Shown: positions 46,501 through 58,801, counted from the stretch's first letter. The stretch: 64,000 bases of DNA from Cytospora piceicola (GCA_023375675.1 JALQBC010000016.1:620001-684000), one strand, 5' to 3'. A program made the numbers and translations. The notes: generated from the sequence alone by a model not told the origin.

Positions 46501-48560
46501 CAGATGGAGGGCGCTACACATAGCAATATGGCGCAACGGGAAGACCCAAAGTAATCGGAGCTTGTGGTTCACCCAAGAACTTGATGTCGCCATGGCAAGA
46601 TATACATTTCGTCACTGATACAAACAACATCTTGCTCGAGAGTTTGTGCGATCTACTGTGTCGGAGTGTCCAACGCCTGGCATCCAGGATATCAAAGTCA
46701 CCAAATCCCCAACGACGAGAGCCGGGAAGGTTCGCTCTACGTTACTACCAGTTACAATGAAGTCACCTGGCACTTGAGGTACATCTAAGTTCCAGTCGAC
46801 CACACATCTCGTGATTAATTCCAAATACTAACACGGCGACAGTACCGGCGTTTTGAGTCCTAGGATGGGAAGCGATCCCTTCCCTGAGAAGGAACTTCAT
46901 GCTGGCAAGACATTCGAATCTTGGATTGCCACAACATGTCAGGCCATGCATTGATCATTCCGCAAACGGCGCAAAGAGAGATCGGCCTTCGTCCAGGTCC
47001 GACATACGCGGCAGAGCAAAAGTGGAAGGACTCTAGACCTGACATGCCGCCACAACTCCTCGAGTTGCCGTTTGCCTTGTTATGTGCATCAGTGATAGAC
47101 TTTGTCCAGAAATAGAAGGTCAACCACAACGGCGGCAGATCAGAAAATACCCGCTCCTGTGTCGAGCACAGGAGAGAGGCGAAGTTCTGGCATGAAAGGA
47201 CGACGACAGCCTGGACCCCGAAGCCGAGCTCGCACGGTCGTCCGCGGGCCGCGATGCTGCAATCGGAGGTGAAGCAGTCCTGCATGGCCAAAGATAAATG
47301 AGTGGGCCACGACGTGAGGGTCTTGCATAAGGAGGCTATCGCGAGGCAGAATAGCCATGGATACGGGTATCAATTTCAGGCCTGTCCTGATCTTCTCTCG
47401 GCTTGGCGATACTGCAAACACAGACGTCACCGTTGGTGGAGACTTATCTCTGTGGCATGGTTGATATTTCTTGGAGGGTTTGCACAAGCCAGTCTTGAGG
47501 TCTGCCCCATGGACAGGCTCGTTCCTGATTGGAGCAGGTGAGTGCCGAAGGGGGGAGGGGGCAAGTGTATCGGTTCGATGTCACAAGGAGAAAGCCATTG
47601 CCAGGACGGCTCGGGGTGGGGAACACCAGAATGCTACCCCGTAATACTACTACACTCATACTGTGGCGTGTAATCGACACAAGGGTCTTTGGTAAACAGG
47701 AAAGGGGGGGGGGGTGGTTGATACACAGCACCGTAGCATCGTGCAGATCATGGAAAGTTTTCGTGGGGGTGCCCGAGTGGGAGGACTGCCACCCAAGCGT
47801 GACCCCCTAATACCTTATTATGGGTGTCTGGTCTGGTCGAAGGGAAAGTGGGTGGGCTCCGGAAAGGAAAGTGGAGGGTTTGGCATCGGCACGGATGATA
47901 AGGGACTCGGCCGGGACATGGTTGACACGGCCCACATGCTCTGCTCTTTATTCACGCCTAGTCGCTAGCTTCCGTGCCGGCATGCTCATACCGTGCTCCC
48001 CGAGAGGCATATTAGCATGTATGTAATACTGGCGTGTATGTGTGTACGAAGAATGGGCTCAAGAAGCGCTGGCAGTAGACGCCTATCCCTAGCAGATGCA
48101 GTGAAGGTTTCCAGCTCCAAATGCCTTTACGTCTGCAAGCCCTCCCAATGTACAGGTCGTGGAAAACATCGGCACGAACTCGTGAGCGCCGTTTGTTGAT
48201 GATGTTGAACCTCATTGGTTGGCTATGGCCACCGAGACGTTGAAACAAGCAGCCGACTTTTGACCTGCAGGTTGGAGATTCCTTGTCCAGCGAGACGCCG
48301 TCGAGTGTCGGCTGTCTCTCGAGTATCTGCCCGACCATTGACCCTGATTACATCCGGCGGCTAGACTATGGAGGATAGTCAAAGGGTTCCGGAAAGGGAG
48401 GTGATCGTGCAAAGAGACACCTGCTTGTTGGATGAATATCGCCAACAACCAAATATGATCAAGGATGCAACGCTGGCAGCTGGTGAGTATTCTCAGAAGG
48501 CGAGTCCGGAAGAGGCGATAAAGAAATAACACAGCAACTCAGGACAAACGTGTTCGAGGT

Positions 48561-48592
48561 CGGTAGTCGGTAACCCTGGTTACCGACCACCG
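48561..48592. repeat. Near-perfect 32-base palindrome
   Basis: Left arm CGGTAGTCGGTAACC (48561-48575) and right arm GGTTACCGACCACCG (48578-48592) are reverse complements with one mismatch in 15, separated by CT. The inner 10 bp are perfect. It lies in gene desert 1 with no gene nearby. Confidence 0.75.
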
Positions 48593-49540
48593 AGAAGTGT
48601 TGTTTTCCTAGTGAGATCTATGACGGCGACACGCTGGCAGATCATATGACCTTCCTAAAACGTGATATCCTGCACTTCACTACCTTCGAAACCGTTCGCT
48701 CCTCCGCGGGACCCGGCCATATACTGTATTCGGCAATGGTGGGAACTTGAACGCCGCGAGATGCACATTGTCATAACAAGCCTCGAATGTGGCGGTTCTC
48801 AAGCTACCAAAGCGAGTGGGGAAGCAAGGGAGATATGTAGTCCTCTGTTTCGAAAGATAAATGATCCCCGCAAGATATCAAGCATAATTGTCAAGTATTA
48901 AGACCGAATTTCCGGTGTTGAGATAAGACTCTCCGAGCATACAGCGAGTGATGAACTCAGGGGTATGTGTTGAACAAAAGGGGTTAGGGTTGGCCCCTGA
49001 ATAATTACAGGGGAGGAAGCACGAAGGAAAAAGGGACAGGTCTTGTTTCACTGAAGTTATTCAGGACTTGGACCTGGCTCGAAATCCATGGATCGCAGAT
49101 TGTCGAGTACTAGGTAGGTAAGTGGGTAGGCGGTCCGCTCCCTTTACATATCTATGTACATATCATGAGTGGTTATTATTACCTATAAAGTCCAATATCA
49201 CATTGCGGCTCCGTCGTATTGGTGAAGTAAACGGATGTTAAAATCACGACATTGCGGCCCCACGAAGATCCCCCAGGATTTTCCGGCAACAGATCGATCT
49301 CCCACTAGATGAAGTACCGGCAGTGGCAGTTGAAGGACTTACCCGAATGAGGTGAGAAGCTTAAAATAAGGGCCTGAACCGTAAAATCACGCCAACAATG
49401 TGACAGCTGTGTCACGGCCCGACCTTCACCAACCTGACATGGAATGAAGAACGATTTGTTGTTGTGCCTCCCATTGTTTTGGCCTTTGGGTGTTCTCGAC
49501 CAGCCTAAAGACACCTGGACTCGTCATCATACTCATCACA

Positions 49541-49826
49541 ATGGCTGTAACGGCAGACCAACTGACCACCCCGGTGAGCTGTGGATCTTCGCAGAACATC
49601 AAATGTAGTTACCGTAGAAGTCGGCGTGGACGAAGGGGGGGAAACAGTAAGGGCCGAATGTGGAAGCCGATGACTTCTCTCTGCCTCTTTTCAGGACTTG
49701 AGTTGTGCTCAGACGGGTCCTCGCCTCGCCGTCCTCGTCACCTCGCATATGTTGTACGCGTTGTCCACGAAGCCCTACAGGGACGAAGAGTGTAACGAGC
49801 GAGTACACGAAAGAGGGGAGGCTTGA
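49541..49826 (+). CDS. Possible small spliced gene, 54 codons, unknown
   Basis: ATG at 49541 has a good context (CATCACAATGG). Eleven codons (MAVTADQLTTP) lead to a GTGAGC donor at 49574. A pyrimidine-tract acceptor (CTCTTTTCAG) ends at 49694. Exon 2 (49695-49826) then stays in phase for 43 codons, with a balanced, protein-like composition and an end rich in charged residues (YRDEECNERVHERGEA). I recognise no family. An unspliced reading is also open, so the splice model is only one option. Nothing nearby hints at a role. It may be chance. Confidence 0.25.
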
Positions 49827-51199
49827 TATAAGGCACCACATATGCTGTACAGTGAGCAAAAATGATGAACTCGTTGTGCTTGTTTTGCAATACATAATAT
49901 CTCCAGATGACCAGGTCCTGCACTCGGATCTGTCTGCCCAGGTGATGAGTGGTCCTGAGTCGTTGCAAGCAAATACCAACACCCTGGCCACACCTCATTT
50001 CCCGGTTGAGACTCCGAAAAGACATATCCCGGCCGAACCTTGGAAAACTCCGGCTCCGCAGTCGAGAGAGAGCGGCACATAAAGGTGCAAGAACGTACAA
50101 CAAATAGTCCAACCAACTCGGGCTATGAGGATCACATTTCTTACAGTTCATCAGCAAGAGGTTGAAGTGAAAACAAATAAGAATAAGGGCTCAACCTTGA
50201 GTCGATCTCGGCCCACTTATTGGATATCTAGGTACATACGTCCTGCGAATATGTATCATACCATATGTACCCATCAATGTGGGCATGGGGCTGCCAGGGT
50301 ATTCCACCCCTTTCAGTGGAAGATCGGGGAAAGGAGTTGCCGACGCTTTGAGCCAACAAGCCTTGATCACGAGGTCACGAGTATGGCCTCATCGACGACG
50401 ACGGTCTTACAGACCACAGTCCTGAGCACCACAGTGAAGTCACAACACCATCACAGAGCAAAGGGACAACGACAAGGCGGCAAGTTTGGTAGTAAATCAA
50501 TCATCTGTTGATTCTAATTCTAGATTTTGCTGCCTCAATTTCAACATGTTTTGAAAACCCACACCGCACAGATACGATACATGGCTGTCTCTCTCTCTCA
50601 GACACTCGCAAATTCTTTTTCTTTCTGTCTTTTTCTCTTTCTCTGCCTCCAGGGGCGAGTTATACCTCAGGAGTTGAAGTCTGCGGCTCGCCTCTTTTCG
50701 TCAACAACCTTTACCTTCGTCTGAGGTTTTTCAGGTCTTACACACACCCGGGGATCTCAAGGAGCCGCCCTCCCTTCTTGATCAGAGGCTTTTGATCTTG
50801 TCGACCGTATGCTGGGAAACGAGCCACCTCTACGACCGAGTAGACAAGGTGGGTTCTGCCGGTCGGAATGTGAACAAGAAGAAAAATACAGTTCTGCCAA
50901 CACAAATAATGAGGAAGCCCATAGAACATCCAGACTTGGGAACGCAGATAGCCACCCGCCACAATTAACCACCGCCGGTAATATATTGCCGTGTTTCACG
51001 TTCGTACAGGTCATCCGGGGAAAATATTTGCACACAAGAAACCAACCAAATCAGACCTCCACCAATGACAACGCCGTCCATACAAGTATTGGAAAGCATC
51101 ATTTGCCTCATACCAAGACAGGAACATAAAAAATACAAGTGCACAAAACCAAACAAATGGAAAAGATCAATAGAAAACAAAACAACAATGAGAAATCTT

Positions 51200-52675
51200 T
51201 CAGGACTTCAGCGAGGCGATAGTCCTGTTCAACTCGCACCTGAGCCATGTGCCCAGAGCCGAGTAAATATCATTTACCTCCCCAGTGACCAGCTCATCTC
51301 TGCCTTGGATGCTGAGGATGTCGATCAGGTTGCCGGCCTTCTTCAGCTCGCTCAGGAGGAGCTGCTTCCTGAGTGCCTCCTGGGCGGACTCATCGTCCAC
51401 GCTGAAGGCACCGACGGAGAACTGCATGGGCGTGACGATGAAGTTGTTCTGGGCGGCCATGGGGCTCGTCGGCGTGACAAAGGCCATGGAGGGAGACGAG
51501 GAGGCGCTGAGCGGCGGCGTGGGCTGGCTGCCCAGGCTGGAGAAGTAGTCCCAAGTGGTGGTGGGCTTTGTGCAGCCGGCGGCGAGCTGGTACCACATGA
51601 GGATCTTGGAGGTGATGCTGGCGTAGAGCATGGCCAGGTGGGGGCTCTTGGAGCAGGGGCACTGGAGCAGCTGGTGCATGCTGGCGACGGCCTGCTTGTT
51701 GCGGTTGAGGACCTTGTCCATGGTCTGCGTCAGGTGCTCGCCGTTGGCGATGCTGTCCTGGCGGAAGCTGAGGCTCTCGAGCGTGGCGTAGGCCAGCTTG
51801 TGGCAGTTGTGCGAGTCGGTCTGCAGGAGGCTGGTGTCCGGGAGGCCGTGCGAGTCGATGGAGGAGATGGAGGCGGATGAATGGTGAGACGGTAGCGAGG
51901 AGGATGCTGCTGAATCAGCGCCATCGTGCGTCGCCTGACTTTCGGGGGTGTGCATCAGGTCGTCCGGGTGGATCCATTCGGCAAAGCTCTGGAAGTCTGA
52001 CGAGGGGAATGTCAAGTCCAGGGGGTCGACGGTGCCATGGTGTCGAGGATCGGACCCGAGAGTGGGGTTGTGAGTGGTGTCGGGGAAGGAGAAATGATCA
52101 CCAAAGCTGTCGATAGCGTCCGGAGATCGCAGGAACATGTCGTGGCTGGCATAGCTAGTCATGGCCATCAGGCTGTCCTCCAGCCCGTAATTGGATGACA
52201 CTGCTGACTGTGGCTCGTATTTCACCGGTCTTGTGGCACCGGACAGGTGGCGGTAGTCTGGGCAGCAAGATAGGCCGTTTTGCTGCTGCTGTTGTTGCTG
52301 TTGGTGGTGGTGCTGCTGCTGCTGGAGTTGTTGCTGATGCGCATTCTGGGCTAATGGCCTGGGAAGGGTCTCTCCAGAGACATTGGTATCAACTGGAGGC
52401 TTCTTTCTGGGAGCCTTTCCAAACTTCCTTGACAGACCATACACACAGTTGAGCCCGCCAGCGACACACCGGCCACAGCGGGGCTGCGTCTTGTCACAGC
52501 GCACCTTGGCCGCCCCACAGGCATCACAGGACGATCGAAGCTTGGGCGGACGCCGGGGAGTACCCCTTGCATTTGTCGGCTGCTGGAGAGCAGGAGACTG
52601 ACTGAGAGAGGAAGACATGTTGACTGGGGGTGGAGTCATCGAAGACGAGGACGAGGCACCAGGAGAGTTCATCAT
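51200..52675 (-). CDS. AflR-type Zn(II)2Cys6 transcription factor
   Basis: A single exon encodes 491 residues. The zinc cluster C50-x2-C53-x6-C60-x6-C67-x2-C70-x6-C77 has the AflR spacing and is followed by a basic stretch (SRKFGKAPRKKP). A Gln/His tract spans about 114-132 (DNA 52280-52336). Residues about 285-470 match the AflR C-terminal domain: HKLAYATLESLSF, then LLQCPCSKSPHLAMLYASITSKILMWYQLAAG, then VGAFSVDDE...LRKQLLLSELKKAG. AflR regulates aflatoxin and sterigmatocystin clusters, but the family is much broader. No polyketide synthase or other secondary-metabolite gene is visible on either side for about 10 kb, so this looks like an orphan regulator. Nuclear location is expected. The start is the first of two Met codons; the second is equally possible. 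Confidence 0.9.
   Translation of the reverse strand: MMNSPGASSSSSMTPPPVNMSSSLSQSPALQQPTNARGTPRRPPKLRSSCDACGAAKVRCDKTQPRCGRCVAGGLNCVYGLSRKFGKAPRKKPPVDTNVSGETLPRPLAQNAHQQQLQQQQHHHQQQQQQQQNGLSCCPDYRHLSGATRPVKYEPQSAVSSNYGLEDSLMAMTSYASHDMFLRSPDAIDSFGDHFSFPDTTHNPTLGSDPRHHGTVDPLDLTFPSSDFQSFAEWIHPDDLMHTPESQATHDGADSAASSSLPSHHSSASISSIDSHGLPDTSLLQTDSHNCHKLAYATLESLSFRQDSIANGEHLTQTMDKVLNRNKQAVASMHQLLQCPCSKSPHLAMLYASITSKILMWYQLAAGCTKPTTTWDYFSSLGSQPTPPLSASSSPSMAFVTPTSPMAAQNNFIVTPMQFSVGAFSVDDESAQEALRKQLLLSELKKAGNLIDILSIQGRDELVTGEVNDIYSALGTWLRCELNRTIASLKS
52280..52336 (-). repeat. CAG/CAA/CAC repeat coding a Gln/His tract
   Basis: Glutamine codons mixed with histidine codons encode about 19 residues inside the AflR-type regulator. 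Such tracts are length-variable between strains and can tune activation strength. Confidence 0.85.
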
Positions 52676-54071
52676 GAGAGGAGAGAGAGAAGAAGGGGGA
52701 AGTGATGACAGAGTGGACAGGATAGCTTGAGATGATGTTGAAGATGATGATGACAGGTAACAGGATGATTGAGCAACCAGTCGGGATATATATTGGCATT
52801 AACGAGAGGAGTGGTTGATACTGAAGACCTGAGGATCATGGAGGACAACGGCTGACCGGATACTTGTATCAGGGCGAGTTCATATATGGAGGGTATGGGA
52901 CATGACAGGGCGTTCGGCCGAAGATCCCAAGGGCACGGAGTTTCTTCGACACAAGGTAGCAGTGGCTGTTAAAAGAAGATCGCTGCTCGAACGGTTGCAG
53001 TACCAGGGGCTGAAAAGTGCCCCACGCTCTGGGCTACTGACTGATGCGTGAGCTGTCACTTAGAGCAGACCAAGGGGGCCCGCCGCTGGGCGGATCCTCC
53101 AGCCATAGCTTGGATGCTTGGATGTACCTACCTAAAGGCATGGAGGGTGTGTGGTGTATGGTATGTGTGGGTGTGAGTGAGCGTGAACAGGGGGGGGGGG
53201 CTGGCTTGGATCTCAAAGCAGGTACGTACTTTAAACTGCTGGTCTGACAGAAGACAAGTGAGGGTCAGATCTGAGGCATGGGGTGGGGGGACCCATGGCT
53301 GATGAGACTCTGGACCTTTGGAACCTGCCCTGTGCGGCCTATCCCGTACATGAATGTGAGCGTTGATGGCAAGCCAGCCGGAGCGACTTGGCGTCGGCTG
53401 GAGATTCTGGGTTCTCTGGAGCGGAGTCCATCTCGGTGGCGTCGTGTTGTTGCTGTTGTTGTGGTTGATGATGATGTGGATGGAGACGACAAATATAAAA
53501 ACACGAGAGCTTATGGGGAGTGAATGGACTCACCGTCATCTGTCCAGACGGGGAGGGACAGGAGGGAGGGGGGAATATTCGGAAAAGTTGCCAGACAGAG
53601 AAAGGCTAGTTAGGAAAGGAAAACAAGGTTCAACGGCTTTCTCAGGACGAGTGTGCCGGAATCTACCAATGTGGACCAGTTGACGACTGAGCTGCTTGAA
53701 GAACAGCGCCTCGTCCGGGCCATCTTGTCTGTCGATGAGATAGAGGAGCAGATGAGACGGTTCGAGATTGCCAGTGTCCTCTTCCCCGTCTAGGCTAAGC
53801 AGAAACAGAAGCATCATTTTGCAGTGCAGGACGGACTGCAGGACCCATGGATGCACCCCCAAAGCATGTGACATGCGTCCGCGGACCATGAGACATGATG
53901 AGCAGACGAAAGGAACCCCATCACGTTTTCGATCTCGGCCCCTTAAGAATAGAAACAAGGAAAAGGCAACTTTGCGAGTTTCCCCCCACCGCCAGGTTTG
54001 CTGTGAAATTGCGTGGCTTGCGAGCTCAGTACCCTGACACACTCACACAGACATGGATCTGAGGCTTGTTT

Positions 54072-54140
54072 GTGATGATGATGATGATGGTGGTGATCGT
54101 GATGCTGGTGCTGGTGCTGCTGGTGATGGTAATAGTAATG
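54072..54140. repeat. GATGATG / CTGGTG trinucleotide-rich tract
   Basis: A run of GATGAT units changes into GGTGAT and then GCTGGT units. It is non-coding as far as can be seen and lies upstream of the AflR-type regulator. Confidence 0.7.
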
Positions 54141-55350
54141 TAGGATCGGAGTGAGTGAGAGCAGTCAGGGAATAATAATCCGGAAGGACCCTGGTGTCCA
54201 GTCCGTCAGTCACAACGTGGGGTACTGCGTGGTTGACACGATGGGTGAACCTGGCGCTCACTAATAATAAGCCACAAACAGGCTTAGTGTAATGTAGTAG
54301 CAGGCACTTGAGGCGGGTAAGCCGATGGTGAGAAGAGCAGGAAGCGTAAGTACGTGGATATGTAAGTACGAAGTATATACGTATTGCATGTAGCGTGGTC
54401 CATATAATAGCAAGAGGGATGACACTTGTAAAGCGAGAGATAGAGAAACAGCCGGCCGGCCGGTTATGGTGGGACGCGCCCCAATACGGATTACTCGGGT
54501 CTCCGGTTTTCACGATAGTATCCAATCAGGAGCGTCCACAGTCATTGTGCCCTACATTATCTATGCCTCGGAAGTGACTGCGCTTCAGGGCAGGAGAGAA
54601 AGTGGGCGAATCAGAGATTGCAGATTCACAACCGGCTAGGAAAGACGGAGGGTCGCACATGGCTGCCCTTTCTCCTACTATATTTCGCTCACCTTACCTT
54701 ATATGCTTTAGCTCTGATGTTTCTGTATGCTATACGGTACCTAGTCTATGTACAGTATGTAGTGTAGTACTCGTCCCTCAGCCATCGGGACCTAGCAGTG
54801 TCCGAACAAACAAGCCCACTGGACAGTTGTCAGTGATAGGCACCGCGCGGAGATGAAAGTACAGTAAGGGAATGGAGACGGAGGGGGGGAGGGACACAGC
54901 ACATTACCTATGTACAGTGAGCAAGCAAGAATCGAGGGAGTTTGTGCGAGCGGATGCCATGTGGAAGTGGGGACAAAATGGACCATCGGCACCACAATGG
55001 GTCCCGAGGTCCTCGCCTCAAGTGAGATGCAACGCTGTGAGACGCTGGCCCAGAAATGCTGTGCAGGCCAGACAAGCGACCGTTCCTGGCTGTGATGATG
55101 ATGGGTTGTGTAGCCTCCGGGGGTTTTTATTTCTTGGTGGTTGTTTTTTTGTGGTTTGTTTTTATTCCTTCTTTTGGAATATATATGGATCCATACCGGT
55201 GATTGAATGTTAAAGTGGTTAAGCATTTACCAACATATACGGATTCATATGGGAACTATCCACGGATATTAGGAGGAGCCGTAATGACCTATGTGGGCCC
55301 CCTCCCAGGTTTCAAGCCTTCGGCGCTGGGCTCTTTTGCCCTCTTCACAC

Positions 55351-56124
55351 TCAACCGTTCAAACATACGAAAGGCATATGGGGTCTTTGCTTTTCCTTAC
55401 AGATCAAGAGGAATAAAAATTGCGGGAGCCTGTTCAAGGCCAGTGCCATCCATGGACCCACGAGAGGTGGAGGACTTGAGATGATCCCGGATTCATCTCC
55501 CCCCTCTCCCTCTAATAACTCCCTTGATGTCCGGCCGGGTCCCTCCCTTGTCACCTCCGGAGGATCCACTGCAGCCCAGACTGTGTCTGTGTACGGTCCT
55601 GTAGCCCCGTAAATATTAACACGGTACTTATCTCCGGTATGTCTCTTACGCGGCAATCGAAGTACATGGATCTCACAATGAAGGACAAGGTACGGCCCGC
55701 TGATTGGATCGAACCCGCATTGTCTTATCCATGTCGACGATCCTCCAGGTCGGGGTACCTCCGAGATACATATACCCACCTCTGTCCATATACACATCTC
55801 GACGCGGACCTCGAAATGGGGGGGGGGGGTACATTGGCTTGCTCTAGGTACTGTATATACAATGGTTTCCCATTGGAGTAGCCACCGCAGGACAGCTTTG
55901 CATCTCCGGGCTAGAATATCTCTGAAAGAAGCTGGCTCGACCTGAGGGCCGACAGGACTTCGCACTCTGACAATCGGCAAACCATGACAGACCCCCCCCC
56001 CCCGTCCATGACAGGAAACTCTGGGAGGATATATGGCTTGCACATGTGACCGACAGTCCCCTCCCCTTCCTCCCCCCCCCCCCTCACCGAATGACTTGAA
56101 TGTGAACATGCATACATACTGCAT
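55351..56124 (-). CDS. Unassigned 257-codon open frame
   Basis: An uninterrupted reading frame with an ATG start spans two poly-C runs, which translate as Gly-rich segments. The product is rich in Arg, Pro, Cys and Trp and has no domain, signal peptide or membrane segment that I recognise. A frame this long is uncommon by chance in a window of this size, but composition bias could explain it. Treat it as doubtful. Confidence 0.15.
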   Translation of the reverse strand: MQYVCMFTFKSFGEGGGGGRGGDCRSHVQAIYPPRVSCHGRGGGVCHGLPIVRVRSPVGPQVEPASFRDILARRCKAVLRWLLQWETIVYTVPRASQCTPPPHFEVRVEMCIWTEVGICISEVPRPGGSSTWIRQCGFDPISGPYLVLHCEIHVLRLPRKRHTGDKYRVNIYGATGPYTDTVWAAVDPPEVTREGPGRTSRELLEGEGGDESGIISSPPPLVGPWMALALNRLPQFLFLLICKEKQRPHMPFVCLNG

Positions 56125-57697
56125 ACTGCATACTCGTACATAGTGTACATACTTGCTTACACAACTGCATGTAGCTCTCCTGCGTCTTATTGTCTTACCC
56201 TACCTTTCCATCAGGTCAGGCTTGGAAGACCCCAGCCGCACGTTCTGGAAACCACACTTATGCGCAGTGATTAACAGTCATCACTACACCCTTCACGTAT
56301 GTACGAACCCATGTACTACCGCGTTAAGTAAATACTCAAGTACGTACCCAAACGCATACTACATCAACCGGGCCGCTTATCTTCATTCCTTCTTCCGCCC
56401 TGCGCTGATCTCATCGGCTCGAACCACACACCAAACACCACACCGGCCGTTCGTTTTGGAACATTTGATGTACCTACAAATTTCCAAACAAGAAATTAAG
56501 GTTGAAAAAGCTTTCTGCGCTCATGCACCAATGCGGCCACGATTATCTACGCGAACTTATATCAAACAACAGCAATAACAACAACAAGAGCAACAAGAAT
56601 AGCAGCATCGATAACACCAATAGCAGTGCACTGCGGCCGGCTACAGGACCACTGCCCCCTGGGGCTTGACTCGGAGTCTCTCGCCCGGCTACGGGCTCCG
56701 AGGACCCCTTTGAACTGCTGCTATGGTATGGGCATGGCCTCCTGGTGGGGAGGAGGTTCCCTTGTACAACCGTTATCTTTAGAGAGCGGATCGATCATCT
56801 TCAGATCCCCTTTGGGAAGACCTCGTTCGGGAAAAGCAAAAAGCAGATCTTCGGTGAATATTCATTGGGGTGATTTGCAGCACATGCGTACGGATCCGTA
56901 CTGATAACGGAGTGAGGGCAGAGAAATGGTTAAGTGCCATCGGATCGATCTCGTGAGTTGCTCCGGCAGAGCAACCTGATTGTGCTTGCGGGCATGCATT
57001 TACAGGCTCATGGGGAATAATGTCGAGGGTCCTTGTACCACCGAGGACGTCGTTAAGCATGATCCACGGGCTTACAATGGCAAGCCTAGTCCTTGACCCT
57101 TCCCATTTGGACAAAAGGGTTGTTTCACACTCTAAGCAACTACCTAGTTCAACGTCGCCGGACGGGAGATATCCCCATGGTTTAGCCCATGGTCCATGGC
57201 CCGTGGGAAGTATGGATGTAAGTCAAGTGTGGATGCCCCCCCCCCCCTCCGATTCCTCGATTCCTCTGCCCCCATCTCCGATTCAGATTACATCCCACTC
57301 TTCTACCGTATTAATGTTCCATCATCCATCCACCCATCCCCCTGTATGTGTGTATGTGGAACAGGGGCCCGCAATTGAGTCTCAGCATACATATGTATTC
57401 AGGGTGCAGTTGAAGCTGACATCTTTCATGATCAGATGCCAGAACCCACCCATCTCCATATGTACCCTAGGATACTTACTTACATATCCCGTGGCGGTTC
57501 TCGGGTTTGTCCAGCTCACTCCAATGATTCCGGACCCGGACCGGGCCCCTTCTTTGAGCTTTTCTTAACCCGCCGACCCATATGCAAGTCATGGTAGCTG
57601 GAGCTACTCATCGGCGCCTCGGTAACCCTGCTGGCCGACATTGCCTCCTCCAGATGTTCTGGCACCTGGCATGCGGCATACGAGCGGGTAATCATAA

Positions 57698-58105
57698 CGG
57701 TGTCCGTGGAACCCTTCGAGATATCTCGACACGACCTCGACAAGCACCGGCAAGCCTCAACTCAGTTGGAAATGCTTCCATGTCTGTCGTTTCAAGCCGC
57801 CCTACCAGGTAACAGATCCTCACGGCAATAGAGATGAACATTGGGCGACACTGGTATCAGAGACATTACGGGGTCAACGGGCCTTCGATTGGGATGAAGT
57901 GACACAACAAGCAGCCCGTCTCCCCCCTCCCCTTCCTGACCTTGCTGCGGCAACCCACCTGGCACACCAGGTGAATGCCATGTGCTTCAAGTGCCCAGAT
58001 ACGCTAGGTGGTAACCTGGACGAGACGAACCATACGCCTTTTCTCGTGTGGCTTATTTGTATCATGCCTGTTTGCCATGCGCCGTCCCGTCTGCTTCACG
58101 TGTGA
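57698..58105 (+). other. Stop-free 135-codon stretch, possible exon or relic
   Basis: The frame is open from 57698 to the stop at 58103-58105 but has no early ATG, so it could only be an internal or terminal exon. Its translation around 57800-57960 reads like protein (YQVTDPHGNRDEHWATLV, then RAFDWDEVTQQAARL). A GTGAAT possible donor lies at 57970. I recognise no family and no convincing upstream exon. Confidence 0.2.
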
Positions 58106-58362
58106 GTAAGTACATACACATATACACAAACACATATACCTGACCGAGGCTTGCCCGCAACCCTTTCCCCTCAGACTTCCCCCTCCACCCCCCCCCCCCT
58201 ACTGCCGCCACAAGTCTCAACCATCCGCCTTGCCTTCTCAGCACAGTCTCTCACCTGGAACCACGAGATGATAGCGGGGTCGTATGCAGGATGCTGTGTG
58301 ACCTTACTCACGACAGTTACCACCTTACTATGTAGGTAGGAGATTCTCTGCGCCTTCTAGAG

Positions 58363-58488
58363 CTATTCCAGTTTGGGAACGTCGATTTCCATGATAGCCT
58401 CAACGCCCCAGAGCGGAATAGCCTTGGTAGAGGTGCTGGGCTCGGTGTCCAGCCTAGACACCGACAATCCAGTGATCCTGAGCGTGAT
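58363..58488 (-). pseudogene. Possible C-terminal coding fragment, minus strand
   Basis: Forty-one codons plus stop read ITLRITGLSVSRLDTEPSTS..., ending EIDVPKLE. A plausible splice acceptor (GACGCTAG) lies immediately upstream. The composition is protein-like, but no parent gene can be traced further upstream. It could be a decayed gene end or chance. Confidence 0.2.
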
Positions 58489-58801
58489 CTAGCGTCCAGG
58501 GCGAGTTTCGATGGGCCAGTGATTTGCTGTCATACGTCACGTAACAATAACGCCGTTATAGACGATATCTACATCAACACCAGATCACATGCTCCCGGTA
58601 TCCAGATGGATGGAACACCGTCACCGAATGGCATCCTTGGTGGGTCGACTTCGTGGGGAGAGCTTGTGGCAACACCACAATGTGGTTATATGGGCGGCCG
58701 GTGGTGTTGATCCTCTCCTGACTGAGTGACTGGCTATGTGACTGAAAACAGCGGCCATGAAAGTTGACGCTCTTACCGAAGAAGGCTGCTGACTGACCAA
58801 G

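Larger units (their letters stand above)
40564..51199. other. 10.6 kb gene desert 1
   Basis: No gene with a recognisable domain lies in this stretch, which is very long for a filamentous ascomycete. It contains an AGCGA tandem right after the regulator stop (40576-40597), ATCTGATAA at 43041-43049, TACATATGTA at 42621-42630, G13 at 45591-45603, G11 at 47704-47714 and a near-perfect 32-base palindrome at 48561-48592. A possible tiny spliced gene lies at 49541-49826. Two neighbouring minus-strand frames (44096-44743) share a frame with one stop between them but resemble nothing I know. I see no intact transposon, terminal repeats or tRNA gene. Confidence 0.5.

Noticed and set aside
48980..48995. 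TTAGGG telomere-like word
   Set aside because: Only one copy is present, so it is not telomeric.
51065..51880. 271-codon plus-strand frame over the AflR-type gene
   Set aside because: It is antisense to a well-supported gene; the Gly/Ala/Glu/Val-rich translation is the usual shadow of GC-rich coding DNA.
55690..55725. tRNA-like TTCGATC loop on the minus strand
   Set aside because: The flanking bases do not form a T-stem, and no acceptor, D or anticodon arms can be drawn.
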